Positions 26,110-36,233 of a DNA stretch of 64,000 bases are shown here, piece by piece. Position 1 is the stretch's first letter; every line of letters starts with the position of its first letter. The DNA comes from JANLUX01 sp031366005 (GTDB taxonomy: Bacteria > Bacteroidota > Bacteroidia > AKYH767-A > OLB10). The notes under the pieces were generated by a model. It had not been told where the DNA came from, searched no databases, and saw nothing but the letters and a program-made list of their open reading frames with translations. A program made the position numbers and the translations under genes. The stretch spans positions 1 through 64,000 of the forward strand of contig JANLZB010000076.1 of assembly GCA_031366005.1 (NCBI GenBank), given 5' to 3'.

Positions 26110-27132
26110 ATGAAAAACAACCGAATAATTTTAATACTTTTTATTCTGCTTGCTGCTGTTGCAGGATATTTTTTCTATACTAAGAAGTCAGGAACTATTA
26201 AAAAAGAGTTAAGCGATTTTGCTGTAGCTGATACTGCATCTATCAACAAAATTTTTATGGCTGATAGAGAAGGAAACACCGTTACGCTAATTCGCCAAAA
26301 TTCAGGTATGTGGAGGGTTAATAATAAGTACAATGCAAAACCTGAAGGGATCAATACCTTATTATATACGATTAAAGCTCTTGAAGTACGAAGCCCTGTT
26401 GGTCATAACCTCTATAACAACACGATGAAGTTGCTTTCATCCAAGTCAACCAAAATTGAGATTTATCAAAAAGGTAATCTTGTTAAAACGTATTATGTCG
26501 GTCATCCAACGATGGACAACCTGGGCACTTTCATGTACCTGGAAGGATCAAGTGTTCCTTTTATAATGCACATCCCCGGGTTTAACGGTTTTCTATCCTC
26601 CCGTTATTATGCCATTGAGCAGGAATGGCGCGACAAAGGTTTATTGCATTGCGATCCACAGCAGATCACCCATGTATTATTTAAAAATTTATTTGTCCCT
26701 GATTCCTCGCTCGAAATAACAAAAATTAAAGCCGGAGAATATACTGTTGGAAACGGTAAACGGCAGCTGGCTTTATATGACAGATTAAAGCTCAATGCCT
26801 ATATAAGTGCGTGTTCAAATGTGTATTACAATAAAATTGATAATGAAATGTCTGCAGAAAGACGTGATTCAATCCTGAAAGCAGGACCGTTTATGACGTT
26901 ACTTATAGATACAGTTAAAGAAGCTTTGAGCGCACGGCTATTCCGTAAACCGGTTACTGCCTCTACACGTTCGCAATACGATGAAGCAACAGGTAAAATA
27001 TGGGATTATGATCTTGATCGTTTCTATCTTTTACAGGCTGGAGATACCACCTGGTACACCTGCCAGTATTTCCAATATGATAAATTGTTGAAAACTCCTA
27101 ACTATTTTTTGCCCGTTACAGCTGCTAAATAA
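26110..27132 (+). CDS. DUF4340 domain protein
   Basis: The 340-aa protein has an N-terminal membrane anchor (about 5-22) and an extracytoplasmic DUF4340 region: FAVADTASINKIFMADREGNTVTLIRQ, then WRVNNKYNAKPEGINTLLYTIKALEVRSPV. DUF4340 proteins often follow GldG-like ABC auxiliary proteins, and here the gene comes 83 nt after gldG on the same strand. A role with the GldFG transporter is inferred from position. Confidence 0.8.
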   Translation: MKNNRIILILFILLAAVAGYFFYTKKSGTIKKELSDFAVADTASINKIFMADREGNTVTLIRQNSGMWRVNNKYNAKPEGINTLLYTIKALEVRSPVGHNLYNNTMKLLSSKSTKIEIYQKGNLVKTYYVGHPTMDNLGTFMYLEGSSVPFIMHIPGFNGFLSSRYYAIEQEWRDKGLLHCDPQQITHVLFKNLFVPDSSLEITKIKAGEYTVGNGKRQLALYDRLKLNAYISACSNVYYNKIDNEMSAERRDSILKAGPFMTLLIDTVKEALSARLFRKPVTASTRSQYDEATGKIWDYDLDRFYLLQAGDTTWYTCQYFQYDKLLKTPNYFLPVTAAK

Positions 27133-27154
27133 CAAACACCACAATTCAATAATT

Positions 27155-27162
27155 TATATTTG
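27155..27162 (+). promoter_or_regulatory. Promoter -7 element of dnaN
   Basis: TATATTTG is a perfect TANNTTTG, 59 nt upstream of the dnaN ATG. The leader that would follow it consists mostly of tandem CATAACT units. Confidence 0.5.
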
Positions 27163-27179
27163 TCGGGTTGTCTCAGGGC

Positions 27180-27218
27180 AATTCATAACTCATAACTCAT
27201 AATTCATAACTCATAACT
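27180..27218. repeat. Tandem heptamer repeat in the dnaN leader
   Basis: Five near-identical 7-nt units (CATAACT, CATAACT, CATAATT, CATAACT, CATAACT) end a few nt before the dnaN ATG. The inverted form of the same word occurs before gldG. Confidence 0.75.
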
Positions 27219-27221
27219 ATA

Positions 27222-28376
27222 ATGGCAACTGCTATCGCTGAAAAAACCAAGCCCATGAAATTCGTTGTGTCCTCCACTGCGCTCTTAAAACAACTGCAGA
27301 GCATAAGCGGAGCTTTAAACAGCAACTCACCGCTTCCCATTCTCGAAAATTTTCTCTTTGAACTAAAGCCCGGAGAGTTAAAAGCTTCTGCCAGTGACCT
27401 GGAAACCACAATGAGCACCATCATACCGGTGGAGAATAAAGAAGAAGGTAAAATTGCAGTGCCTGCCAAAACATTGCTTGAAACATTAAAGACTTTCAGT
27501 GAACAGCCGCTTACTTTTAAAATAAATGAGCTTAACCTGCAGATGGAAATCAGCTCTGACTCTGGTAAGTTTAAACTCACCTGCTTAAAGGGCGAGGAGT
27601 TTCCAAAGATTCCGGTTATTGATAAACCAAACACCATTGAGATGGCAAGTGAGGTGCTGATGGAAGCCATCAACAAAACCATTTTTGCAACGGGTAATGA
27701 TGAGCTTCGCCCGGTGATGACGGGAGTATTTTGTCAGATAGGGAAGGAGGGAGCCACTTTTGTTGCTACGGATGCACATAGGTTAGTGCGTTATCGCAGA
27801 AGCGATATGCGTGCAACCAAAGAAACTTCTTTTATCATGCCTAAAAAACCATTGAGCTTGCTGAAAGCAAATTTAGCAGGAGCCAATGCACCCGTTAAGA
27901 TTGATTATAATGAAGCAAACGCCTTTTTCACCTTTGATAATTTCAGTCTTATCTGTCGTTTGATTGATGGACGCTATCCTAATTATGAAGCGGTGATTCC
28001 ATTGGATAATCCGAACAAACTTACAATAGACCGCAATGCATTTTTAAATGCGATAAGAAGGGTTTCTATATTTTCAAACAAAACCACGCATCAAGTAAAA
28101 TTTAAAATTGCCGGAAGTCAGGTGGATATTTCAGCTGAGGACATTGATTTTGGTAATGATGCCAACGAACGCCTTGCATGCAGCTATGATGGCAAAGACC
28201 TGGAGATTGCTTTTAATGCACGTTTTATTATGGACATGCTGAGCAACTTAACAAGCAGTGATGTGCAATTAGAAATGAGCTTGCCGAACCGTGCAGGTTT
28301 GCTTTCGCCTCCAAAAGACCAGTCAGATGCTTCAGAAGATTTGCTGATGCTGGTGATGCCGGTGATGCTGGGATAA
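27222..28376 (+). CDS. dnaN: DNA polymerase III subunit beta (sliding clamp)
   Basis: The 384-aa clamp has three similar domains of about 120 residues. The start of domain 1 reads MKFVVSSTALLKQLQSISGAL with PLPILENFLFEL. Typical blocks follow: FATGNDELRPVMTGVFCQI, DAHRLVRYRR, LIDGRYPNYEAVIP and the C-terminal LLMLVMPVML. An internal ATG at residue 12 matches the usual N-terminus of relatives, so the protein may begin there (373 aa). The clamp tethers the replicative polymerase to DNA. It is not next to dnaA. Confidence 0.95.
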   Translation: MATAIAEKTKPMKFVVSSTALLKQLQSISGALNSNSPLPILENFLFELKPGELKASASDLETTMSTIIPVENKEEGKIAVPAKTLLETLKTFSEQPLTFKINELNLQMEISSDSGKFKLTCLKGEEFPKIPVIDKPNTIEMASEVLMEAINKTIFATGNDELRPVMTGVFCQIGKEGATFVATDAHRLVRYRRSDMRATKETSFIMPKKPLSLLKANLAGANAPVKIDYNEANAFFTFDNFSLICRLIDGRYPNYEAVIPLDNPNKLTIDRNAFLNAIRRVSIFSNKTTHQVKFKIAGSQVDISAEDIDFGNDANERLACSYDGKDLEIAFNARFIMDMLSNLTSSDVQLEMSLPNRAGLLSPPKDQSDASEDLLMLVMPVMLG

Positions 28377-28694
28377 GCGGACAAGGTTTCTATCATTCTT
28401 TATCTTTCTGTTTTTGGTTTGAAGACAATTGTGTTGCTTCGATAGAAAAGGAATATCCTAATACAGAGAAAAACTTACAGCACTTTCCGGTTTTATTACT
28501 TGACATACCAGTTGAGTTACTTCACATCTTTATTCTACTGCCTTACACTGTGAAAAACTTACATATTATAAATATCAGTTTACGATACTCCGTGGAATTT
28601 TCATCCTAAAGAAATGATAAGAACAAGTGCCCAATCTAATCTGATTTTTACAAAATAATTGTACTATTGCATTTCAACATTAATACCTCTTAAC
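28377..28694. other. Intergenic region with no recognised gene
   Basis: This 318-nt spacer lies between dnaN and the T9SS cargo gene. I find no convincing ORF, no strong terminator and no RNA motif. A near-consensus -7 element (TACTATTG) lies about 30 nt before the downstream ATG. Confidence 0.5.
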
Positions 28695-30482
28695 ATGAAA
28701 AAACTTATACTAATTGTTTCACTAACTCTTTTCAGTACACTCATCAAAGCGCAGTATGCTGATTCAAATTTTTGCGCTTCATCAGCTGTTTTATGGAATG
28801 AAGATTTTGGGAATGGTTTTCCGGCAAGCTGGGTAACTGATGACTCTTCCGGTTATTGCCCCTGGAAATTTTCTTTTGCAGGATCATATGGTTATTACAA
28901 TGGTGTGTTTCCTAACGGAGGTGATACCATCCACTCGCACACTCCCGCTAACGGATTTTTGATTTGTGATGCTGATTCGGCTAATTATTATCACAACGGA
29001 GCGGGAAATTATGATACCATAAAAAGTTATTTCATTACCAATGCAATCCAGCTCAACGGCAATCACGATTTATTTCTTGAATTGTCTTCTTACTATGCAA
29101 TGCATTATTATAAAAAATTCCGTGGTGATGAGTTTTCTGTTTCAATCAGTAGCGATAGTATAAGCTGGACAGAGATTAATATTCCCTATCTCTATCAATT
29201 GCCTTTGCTCAATGCGCGTTATGTCTCTTATGATATTTCACCTTATGTACAACTAAGTGATTCTATCTATCTCCGTTTTGGTTTAAATGATACCACCAAT
29301 GCATGGATGCTGGATGATATCAGGATAGTGTTAAAAGAGAATTATGATGTGGCAATTATTGAACCCAGAATTTTTAACACCACACCTACTTTTTATGGCG
29401 ATAGTCTCACTTATTATAATTATACGTTCCAGTCAATAGATACTGCCATAGGTGCAAGTGCGCGAATTTATAACCGTGGCTTGCAACCGGTTTATTATCA
29501 TTTTAATTTAAACAGTACGGTTTATCAGCCATGGAGCGGAACTTACAACCAGTTTTTTACTGGTGCTCAACAATCTGATTCATTAAAGCCCGGTGATACT
29601 TCTGCTGTGCTTAAATATTCTTTTACACCATTTATGGCTTCTTCGCTCGATTACCAGGTAAATATGCGTGTGATGCATAATGATAGTGTACAGGAATTTT
29701 GTTTGCAAAACAATGCAGACACGGTGCGCTATTCTTTAACTGATTATGATTACGATCGATACAAGCAAAAATATGCAGCGCAATACTTCAGCAACCGTAT
29801 CCACGGTATTAATAACACCATTGAAATCGGTAATTTATATGCGAGTCCGCAATCACAATTTATGACTTGTGTGCATATTGCTGTGGGTCCTAATACCACT
29901 CCCGGAACGTTGGTTACAGCCAATGCTTATGAAGCTGATTCACTCGGCAATTTTACTTTGCTGCAATCAGGCAGCTGGTATATTCAGAACCAGGAAATAT
30001 CTACTCCCGGTAATTTGCAATTGGTACACATACCTCTTTTTATTTATTTAAACCCGCTGAAAAATTATCTGGTAACCGTTAACAATGCGCTAAGTCCTAA
30101 TGATACGATTGAGCTGATGGCGCTTGAACCTACGCAGGATTCAGCCAGTTTTATCCTTGACTCTGCCGGAGTATGGCGAGTGCTTGATGTAGTTCCTTAC
30201 ATTGGATTGAATTGGTTTCCCCATCATTCCATAGAAGAGCATAATCCCCTTTCGCAGGTAGCTTGTTACCCTAATCCGGCAACTGACAGAATAACGGTTT
30301 CATCTGTTTACAGTGTGCTGGAAAAAATAATTGTTACTGATATCACTGGTAAGGAAGTAATGACTGTAGCATGCCAACATACTCACCAGAATTTGGATTT
30401 GAACAGACTGGCACCAGGGGTTTATTTAATGCGCTGTTTTACCAATGCAGGTGTTGATACGGTTAAACTGATCAAACAATAA
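28695..30482 (+). CDS. Secreted T9SS cargo protein with choice-of-anchor/MAM-like domain
   Basis: The 595-aa protein starts with a signal peptide (MKKLILIVSLTLFSTLIKAQ); an in-frame ATG 12 codons upstream is unlikely. An N-terminal jelly-roll domain (about 30-215) has the choice-of-anchor-J pattern: WNEDFGNGFPASW, NGFLICDADSA, a long middle and AWMLDDIRI. A beta-rich middle follows, then a type A sorting domain (about 520-595: CYPNPATDRITV, DITGKEV, LAPGVYLMR, VKLIKQ). It should cross the outer membrane by T9SS and be attached or released at the surface. Binding target unknown. Confidence 0.85.
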   Translation: MKKLILIVSLTLFSTLIKAQYADSNFCASSAVLWNEDFGNGFPASWVTDDSSGYCPWKFSFAGSYGYYNGVFPNGGDTIHSHTPANGFLICDADSANYYHNGAGNYDTIKSYFITNAIQLNGNHDLFLELSSYYAMHYYKKFRGDEFSVSISSDSISWTEINIPYLYQLPLLNARYVSYDISPYVQLSDSIYLRFGLNDTTNAWMLDDIRIVLKENYDVAIIEPRIFNTTPTFYGDSLTYYNYTFQSIDTAIGASARIYNRGLQPVYYHFNLNSTVYQPWSGTYNQFFTGAQQSDSLKPGDTSAVLKYSFTPFMASSLDYQVNMRVMHNDSVQEFCLQNNADTVRYSLTDYDYDRYKQKYAAQYFSNRIHGINNTIEIGNLYASPQSQFMTCVHIAVGPNTTPGTLVTANAYEADSLGNFTLLQSGSWYIQNQEISTPGNLQLVHIPLFIYLNPLKNYLVTVNNALSPNDTIELMALEPTQDSASFILDSAGVWRVLDVVPYIGLNWFPHHSIEEHNPLSQVACYPNPATDRITVSSVYSVLEKIIVTDITGKEVMTVACQHTHQNLDLNRLAPGVYLMRCFTNAGVDTVKLIKQ

Positions 30483-30596
30483 CATACTCTGTTTGTTGTA
30501 AGTCACGGATTAAATATATTTTTCTGTGATAGGAAGTAACTGTTAAACGAGAGAAACTTTTATTCAATAATCTTTATTGAGGGATAACAGGTTCAT

Positions 30597-30627
30597 TTTG
30601 CTTTCCCGCAGCACTATCGTATTTTTA
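30597..30627 (+). promoter_or_regulatory. Promoter of the paa operon
   Basis: A -33 TTTG, a 19-nt spacer and TATTTTTA (seven of eight to TANNTTTG), 17 nt before the paaA ATG. Confidence 0.6.
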
Positions 30628-30644
30628 CACTTTCAATTTCAGAT

Positions 30645-31601
30645 ATGAGCGAATCAATTATTAATGATCAGCAGGAACGCGAGGAAGCTTTCAATGAAAG
30701 TATTGCAAAGGGCAAAACCATTGAACCGAAAGACTGGATGCCGGAGAAATACCGCAAGCAATTATTGCGGATGATGAGTCAGCATGCGCACAGCGAAGTG
30801 GTGGGTATGTTACCCGAAGGAAACTGGATTACACGCGCTCCCAGTCTTGCACGTAAAATTGCATTGATTGCAAAGGTGCAGGATGAGGCAGGGCATGGTT
30901 TATACATTTACAGTGGTGCTGAAACTTTAGGAATGGATCGTTCAGAAATGATTGATCAGTTGTTATCAGGCAAAGCAAAATATTCAAGCATATTTAATTA
31001 TCCTACGCTTACTTGGGCTGATATTGGCGCCATCGGCTGGCTCGTTGATGGTGCTGCTATCGTAAATCAAACAGCGCTTGCAAAATGTTCTTACGGTCCT
31101 TATGCACGTGCAATGATCCGAATCTGCAAAGAAGAAAATTTTCATAACAAACAAGGTTATCAGATCATGGCAAACATGATGAGTGGAACCAAAGAGCAGC
31201 AGGAAATGGCACAGGATGCTTTGAACAGATTCTGGTGGCCTTCGCTGATGATGTTTGGTCCCAATGACAGCCACTCGCCCAATAGTGTTGACCTTATGAA
31301 ATGGAAAGTAAAGCTTTATTCTAATGATGATTTGCGCCAGCGTTTTATTGACAGGACAGTACCTCAGGCTGAGGCAATTGGATTACGTATTCCGGATGAT
31401 AAATTAAAATGGAATGCTGAAACCCGTCACTATGAATTCGGAGAAATTGACTGGGAAGAATTTAACAACGTGATAAAAGGTAACGGACCCTGCAACCGTT
31501 TACGCATGCAGCAACGTAATGATGCACATGCAAAAGGTGAGTGGGTGCGTGATGCCGCAATGGCGTATGCATGCAAAAAAGAACAACGAAAAGCAGCATG
31601 A
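30645..31601 (+). CDS. paaA: 1,2-phenylacetyl-CoA epoxidase catalytic subunit PaaA
   Basis: The 318-aa protein is the di-iron monooxygenase subunit that epoxidises the ring of phenylacetyl-CoA. Ferritin-like helices carry the ligand motifs QDEAGH (about 85-90) and KEENFH (about 161-166). Typical blocks are [34 protein letters not shown] and [16 protein letters not shown]. It is the first gene of paaABCD, with its own promoter. Confidence 0.94.
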   Translation: MSESIINDQQEREEAFNESIAKGKTIEPKDWMPEKYRKQLLRMMSQHAHSEVVGMLPEGNWITRAPSLARKIALIAKVQDEAGHGLYIYSGAETLGMDRSEMIDQLLSGKAKYSSIFNYPTLTWADIGAIGWLVDGAAIVNQTALAKCSYGPYARAMIRICKEENFHNKQGYQIMANMMSGTKEQQEMAQDALNRFWWPSLMMFGPNDSHSPNSVDLMKWKVKLYSNDDLRQRFIDRTVPQAEAIGLRIPDDKLKWNAETRHYEFGEIDWEEFNNVIKGNGPCNRLRMQQRNDAHAKGEWVRDAAMAYACKKEQRKAA

Positions 31602-31649
31602 TGCATACCAATTAACGAATGAGATACGAATATTACGAATAATTTTATA

Positions 31650-31688
31650 GTTAATTATTCATTATTAATTGTTAATTATTAATTGAAC
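31650..31688. repeat. Tandem heptamer repeat before paaB
   Basis: Units of the form [GA]TTAATT / ATTCATT recur five times with a 7-nt period in the spacer ahead of the paaB ATG. Confidence 0.65.
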
Positions 31689-31696
31689 AAAAAACA

Positions 31697-32020
31697 ATGC
31701 CTGAAAATAAACCTCAAATCCCAAATGCTGAAATTCAGAAATCAGACTGGGAAACCTGGGAGGTCTTTACGCAAAAAAAGGGTGGTGAGCCGCATGAACA
31801 TGCAGGAAGTGTAAAAGCTCCGGATAAAGAAATGGCTTTGCTTAATGCGCGAGATGTGTACAGCCGCAGAAATGAAGCGCTGAATATATGGGTAGTTCCT
31901 TCCGGGTGTATTACCTCATCCACGCCTGAAGATGTAGGATCTTTTTTTGATCCCGCCAATGATAAAATTTACCGCTCATCTAATTTCTACAAAACACCAA
32001 CGGGTGTTAAGCAAATTTAA
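31697..32020 (+). CDS. paaB: Phenylacetyl-CoA epoxidase subunit PaaB
   Basis: The 107-aa protein contains the PaaB pattern: WETWEVFTQKKGGEPHEHAGSVKAPDKEMALLNARDVYSRR, then NIWVVPSGCI. PaaB is a small bridging subunit of the PaaABC(E) complex. It is followed after 2 nt by paaC, with which it is surely co-transcribed. Confidence 0.92.
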   Translation: MPENKPQIPNAEIQKSDWETWEVFTQKKGGEPHEHAGSVKAPDKEMALLNARDVYSRRNEALNIWVVPSGCITSSTPEDVGSFFDPANDKIYRSSNFYKTPTGVKQI

Positions 32021-32022
32021 TT

Positions 32023-32781
32023 ATGACTGAGCAAGATGCTTTGTTTGAATACTGCCTCAGGTTAGGTGACAATAGTTTGGTTTTAGGTCATCGCCTAAGC
32101 GAATGGTGCGGCCATGGACCCATACTTGAAGAAGACATTGCACTGGCAAACATGTCGCTGGATTTAATAGGGCAGGCACGTGGATTTTTAGGTTATGCTG
32201 CAAAAATAAAAGGAGAAGGTAGTGATGATGATCTTGCGTTTAAACGCGATGCAAGACAATTCCGCAACTGCATGCTGGTGGAACATCCCAACGGAGATTT
32301 TGCAATGACTATGGTGCGTTCATTTTTTTATAGCGCAATTGCTTATCTGCATTTTAAAAATCTTGCTAGAACAAAAGATGCAACCATCTCTGGCCTTGCT
32401 GAGAAATCCTTGAAAGAAGTAACTTATCATTTGCGTCATTGCAGTGACTGGATTATAAGGTTAGGTGACGGAACAGAAGAAAGTCATGAGCGCACACAAA
32501 ATGCTTTGGAAGAATTGTGGAATTATACCAATGAGCTTTTTGAAACGGATGAAGTGGATGAAACATTGATCAAACAAAATTTAGCCATTGATTTAAAACT
32601 CTTACGAAAAGAGTGGGATGATATTATCAATAAAGTTTTGGAAGAAGCAACTTTAAAACGCCCTGATGATTCTCGTTTCATGAGTAAAGGTGGAATCAAT
32701 GGAATACATACCGAACACTTAGGTTTTTTATTGGCAGAAATGCAGTTTTTACCGAGAGCTTATCCTGACACCAAGTGGTAA
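32023..32781 (+). CDS. paaC: Phenylacetyl-CoA epoxidase structural subunit PaaC
   Basis: The 252-aa ferritin-like protein pairs with PaaA as the non-catalytic subunit. Typical blocks are YCLRLGDNSLVLGHRLSEWCGHGPILEEDIALANM, DLIGQARGFLGYAA, EKSLKEVTYHLRHCSDWIIRLGDGT and the C-terminal GGINGIHTEHLGFLLAEMQ. Confidence 0.93.
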   Translation: MTEQDALFEYCLRLGDNSLVLGHRLSEWCGHGPILEEDIALANMSLDLIGQARGFLGYAAKIKGEGSDDDLAFKRDARQFRNCMLVEHPNGDFAMTMVRSFFYSAIAYLHFKNLARTKDATISGLAEKSLKEVTYHLRHCSDWIIRLGDGTEESHERTQNALEELWNYTNELFETDEVDETLIKQNLAIDLKLLRKEWDDIINKVLEEATLKRPDDSRFMSKGGINGIHTEHLGFLLAEMQFLPRAYPDTKW

Positions 32782-32861
32782 TCTTATTTTGATGTGCTGA
32801 TTAAAAAGTTGGGCTGATGCGCCAATGTCCAAATTATTATTAACTTAGAACATATTACTGC

Positions 32862-33383
32862 ATGAAGACATCAGCAAATCCACACATCCACACATCCACA
32901 CAACAGATATGGAATATCTTACAAACCATTCCCGATCCTGAAGTACCTGCAATAAGTATTGTTGAATTAGGGGTGGTGCGCAATGTGGAGATTAAAGATG
33001 CTGATTCAATTAAAGTGCAGATCACTCCAACCTATAGCGGTTGTCCTGCATTGAAAACAATGGAAGAAGATGTGAAGGAAAAATTGCGTCAGCATGGATT
33101 TACCAATATTGAAATTGAAACCATTTACAAACCTGCCTGGACTACCGACTGGCTCAGCGAAAGCACTAAACAAAAATTAAAAGATTATGGTATTGCGCCA
33201 CCACAAAAATTAACCATTGAACACCTGATACCTATTGGCAAAAAAAATGTTGATCCTTTAGCTTGTCCTTTTTGTGAATCAAAAAATACTGCACTCACCA
33301 GCCAGTTTGGTTCCACAGCATGCAAGGCACTTTATTTCTGCCACAACTGTCATCAGCCGTTTGAACATTTTAAATGTCATTAA
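32862..33383 (+). CDS. paaD: Phenylacetate degradation protein PaaD (PaaJ)
   Basis: The 173-aa protein has a DUF59/MIP18-type domain (about 10-85: IWNILQTIPDPEVPAISIVELGVVRNV, then TPTYSGCPA) and a C-terminal zinc ribbon with two pairs (CPFC near 138, CHNC near 163) and extra Cys residues. PaaD is needed for epoxidase activity, probably by maturing the Fe-S cluster of the reductase PaaE. paaE is not next in order, since a two-component system on the other strand follows. Confidence 0.9.
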   Translation: MKTSANPHIHTSTQQIWNILQTIPDPEVPAISIVELGVVRNVEIKDADSIKVQITPTYSGCPALKTMEEDVKEKLRQHGFTNIEIETIYKPAWTTDWLSESTKQKLKDYGIAPPQKLTIEHLIPIGKKNVDPLACPFCESKNTALTSQFGSTACKALYFCHNCHQPFEHFKCH

Positions 33384-33465
33384 TCGAATAATTTATTTTT
33401 TGTCATGCTGACGCAGGAAGGATCTCTCAACACTTTGCTTAAAATCTAAAATCTATAATTCTCAT

Positions 33466-34164
33466 TCACTCATTAACCACCAGCCTTATCCCTTTTCCAT
33501 GCAATGTGTTTATCTCAATACGAGGATCATCTTTGAAATATTTTCTTAACCGCGTGACAAAAACATCCATGCTCCTGCCATTAAAATAATTATCATCTCC
33601 CCAGATTAATTTCAATGCTTTTTGTCGTGGCAGCAAATCATTTTGATGCATGCAAAGCAAACGCAATAATTCAGCTTCCTTTGGGGAAAGTGTATTAACT
33701 GCATCTCCATTGGTAACAGCCCGCATTTTGTAATCAAATGTATAATTGCCGATTGTAAACAAAGGCTGGTCTTCCATATCCAAAACTCCAAGACTGCGTT
33801 TTAATATTACCTCAATCTTGTGCAACAGCACTTCGGTATCAAATGGTTTGGTTAGATAATCATCAGCACCGGTTCTGTATCCCTTCAGCACATCTTCTTT
33901 CATTCCTTTGGCAGTAAGAAAAATAACCGGAATTTTTTTATCAATCTCACGGATTTTTCCAGCCAATGTAAATCCATCCATCTTCGGCATCATCACATCA
34001 AGAATACATAAATCATATTTCTTATTGTTGAATGCGTCAATGCCTTCTACACCGTCACGTTTGAGAAACACTTCGTATCCCTGCATCTCCAAATAATTGC
34101 GAAGCACGTTACCAAAATTAGTATCGTCTTCCACCAATAAAATTTTTGCTTTTATGTTTAACAT
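33466..34164 (-). CDS. OmpR-family response regulator
   Basis: The 232-aa protein has a receiver domain (5 to about 120: LLVEDDTNFG, phospho-acceptor Asp in CILDVMMPKMDG, LTAKG, KPFD) and a winged-helix DNA-binding domain (about 135-230: LSPKEAELLRLLC, DVFVTRLRKYFKDDPRIEINTLHGKGIRLV). It lies 3' of a histidine kinase on the same strand, separated by 239 nt. It resembles RprY, which pairs with RprX in Bacteroides. The gene is convergent with paaD. An AT heptamer-like stretch lies before its ATG. Confidence 0.9.
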   Translation of the reverse strand: MLNIKAKILLVEDDTNFGNVLRNYLEMQGYEVFLKRDGVEGIDAFNNKKYDLCILDVMMPKMDGFTLAGKIREIDKKIPVIFLTAKGMKEDVLKGYRTGADDYLTKPFDTEVLLHKIEVILKRSLGVLDMEDQPLFTIGNYTFDYKMRAVTNGDAVNTLSPKEAELLRLLCMHQNDLLPRQKALKLIWGDDNYFNGRSMDVFVTRLRKYFKDDPRIEINTLHGKGIRLVVNE

Positions 34165-34403
34165 TGTGAAAGTTTAAAAATAATTTAAGATATTCTTAGA
34201 AATATACTGATGCAGTCATTCGTTTTTTAACCTTAGTAGAAACAACGCTCTCTGGATCAAAGCTTATTAACTTCTTAAAGTCCGAATAAGATAATAAGGT
34301 AATAAGGTGTAAGGTAGGGTAGCAGTTATTTCTAGTAAGGTTTATTTGAAATAATTTAATCATTGTTTGCTAGTATTTTACTTTAACTCCTGATTCATTT
34401 CAT

Positions 34404-36134
34404 TTACGATTGATAAACCGGAAGTGTTATTGTAAATGTACTTCCTTCATTTAATTCGCTCCCGGCAGTAACGGATCCTTCGTGCGCTTCAACAATTGCT
34501 TTCACGTAACTTAATCCCAATCCAAATCCTTTTACGTCATGCACATTTCCTGATTGTGCGCGATAAAATGTAATGAAGATTTGTTTCAGTGTTTCCTTCG
34601 TCATACCAATACCGTTATCTTTTACTTTTAAAATAAACTGCCCGTTTTCATTAAAAGTATTGATTATTATTTCCGGATTTTCTTCACTGTATTTTATCGC
34701 ATTGTCAAGTAAATTAATTACCACATTCAGCAAATGATTGCCATCACCAAACACAGTGTGGTCTTTGGCTTCTGCATGCAGTTCTGTTTTTCCGTTTCGC
34801 TGCTCCACCTGTAAATGCACTTTGTTAATCGCATTCTGAATCACATCATGCATGTCAATTACTTCTTTCTTTAATCGCAATTCACCTTTGTCAATCTGTG
34901 CCATGCGTAACACATTTTCAACCTGTAATAGCATCCGCTGATTTTCATCCTTGATAACAGTAGTGTAGTAATTTAATTTTTCAGGATTGCTAAATACGCG
35001 TTCATCTTTAATGGATTCATTGGCTAAAGCTATTGTTGCAATGGGTGTTTTAAACTCATGTGTCATGTTATTGATAAAATCATTTTTTATATCCGCCAAT
35101 CGTTTTTGCTTAAAAATAATATGCACCGTGTAGGCAAATCCTAAAACGATAATTAAGGTAAACAATCCAGAGCTGAGCAACATGGGCCACATGCTCATCA
35201 AAATAAAATTGAGTTTGCCATCTAACTTTAAAAGCAGCTGATCATTATGCTGAAAAATATCATGAGGGAAAAGAGGAATGTTAAAACCTGTTTGCAGCAA
35301 TGCTGATTTATCTTCTTTGCGTTTACAATAAAGCATAGAATCAGGTGTGGAGTAAATTGCAAAATTATAATCAGTTGGCAGATCACGGTGAGCTAATTCG
35401 TCACGGATAATCGTATCAAGCACATGCGGAGTTATTCGCTTTAACGGATTTTTATTTGGCTCTGATACCTGGAAAGAAAAGCGCTGCATTAACGTGTTTA
35501 ATCTTTTCATTTTCGCTTTCACGCGCTGTTCTGTTTCTTCTACCAACGAATCCCAGTGTGCAGCCTGGCGTTGTGTTTGTATAGCAATCACCTCATGCTG
35601 GTGTACATCATTTTCAATTTTAATATTAATTGTTGAATCAGTGTTAAAACGATAAGATAATTCGCTGAATGACTGAGGAGATGTACGTGATGGAGGTTCT
35701 GGAGCAGCAGGTGGAGTTGCCGGTTCAGGCAGTGTTGCATCAATAGTGGACTCACTTTTATCTTTTAAATTATTATCATGCAAATGTTTATGAACCGCAG
35801 CTTTCACCTCATCTAAATCAACAGGCGGAGCAGGGGGTGGTTCAGGTTCAGTTATCCATTGATCGAAATCAAAATTTTCCAGAACAGTGTCAACCGTTGT
35901 ATTCTGCACATAAGATGTATCGCGATTGCGGATAAAATGTTTCACTACGTATCGCATATTCTCCTGTTGTTCCACACGATCTACTATATCATTGAGTGCC
36001 ATCATCACACTCTGGTCAAATTGCTTTTGTTTTATAACTACGTCATGATGAATCCATGATGCCTGCAGAACGATAAGTCCGGCAAGTGAAATGCCCATTA
36101 AAATTACAATCACGCGAAAGCGTTGCTTATTCAT
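34404..36134 (-). CDS. Membrane sensor histidine kinase with Pro-rich periplasmic domain
   Basis: The 576-aa kinase begins at an ATG one codon after the longest start. It has two helices (about 9-27 and 315-338) around a periplasmic domain of nearly 290 residues that holds two Pro-rich stretches (EPEPPPAPPVD near 95; LPEPATPPAAPEPP near 137). The cytoplasmic part is a HisKA with the H-box MTHEFKTPIATI, an N-box NVVINLLDNAIKYS, then DNGIGM and GFGLGLSYVKAIVEAHEG. It partners the downstream response regulator. It is divergent from a Pro-rich secreted protein, a possible ligand or target. Confidence 0.9.
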   Translation of the reverse strand: MNKQRFRVIVILMGISLAGLIVLQASWIHHDVVIKQKQFDQSVMMALNDIVDRVEQQENMRYVVKHFIRNRDTSYVQNTTVDTVLENFDFDQWITEPEPPPAPPVDLDEVKAAVHKHLHDNNLKDKSESTIDATLPEPATPPAAPEPPSRTSPQSFSELSYRFNTDSTINIKIENDVHQHEVIAIQTQRQAAHWDSLVEETEQRVKAKMKRLNTLMQRFSFQVSEPNKNPLKRITPHVLDTIIRDELAHRDLPTDYNFAIYSTPDSMLYCKRKEDKSALLQTGFNIPLFPHDIFQHNDQLLLKLDGKLNFILMSMWPMLLSSGLFTLIIVLGFAYTVHIIFKQKRLADIKNDFINNMTHEFKTPIATIALANESIKDERVFSNPEKLNYYTTVIKDENQRMLLQVENVLRMAQIDKGELRLKKEVIDMHDVIQNAINKVHLQVEQRNGKTELHAEAKDHTVFGDGNHLLNVVINLLDNAIKYSEENPEIIINTFNENGQFILKVKDNGIGMTKETLKQIFITFYRAQSGNVHDVKGFGLGLSYVKAIVEAHEGSVTAGSELNEGSTFTITLPVYQS

Positions 36135-36233
36135 CACTACAAAAATAAATGATCATCGGGTGTCATGATGTTAATTAACTAACCATTAACCCACATTAAC
36201 TTTCAATTAACTGCACACCGGTTTTAGTGAATA

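Noticed and set aside
27180..27218. Possible CRISPR-like array in the direct repeats before dnaN
   Set aside because: Units are only 7 nt, without spacers, and no cas gene is present.
33398..33430. Half of the 47.9-kb hairpin element after paaD
   Set aside because: Only the GTCATGCTGA and GGATCT words agree and there is no second arm, so it was not listed as a copy.
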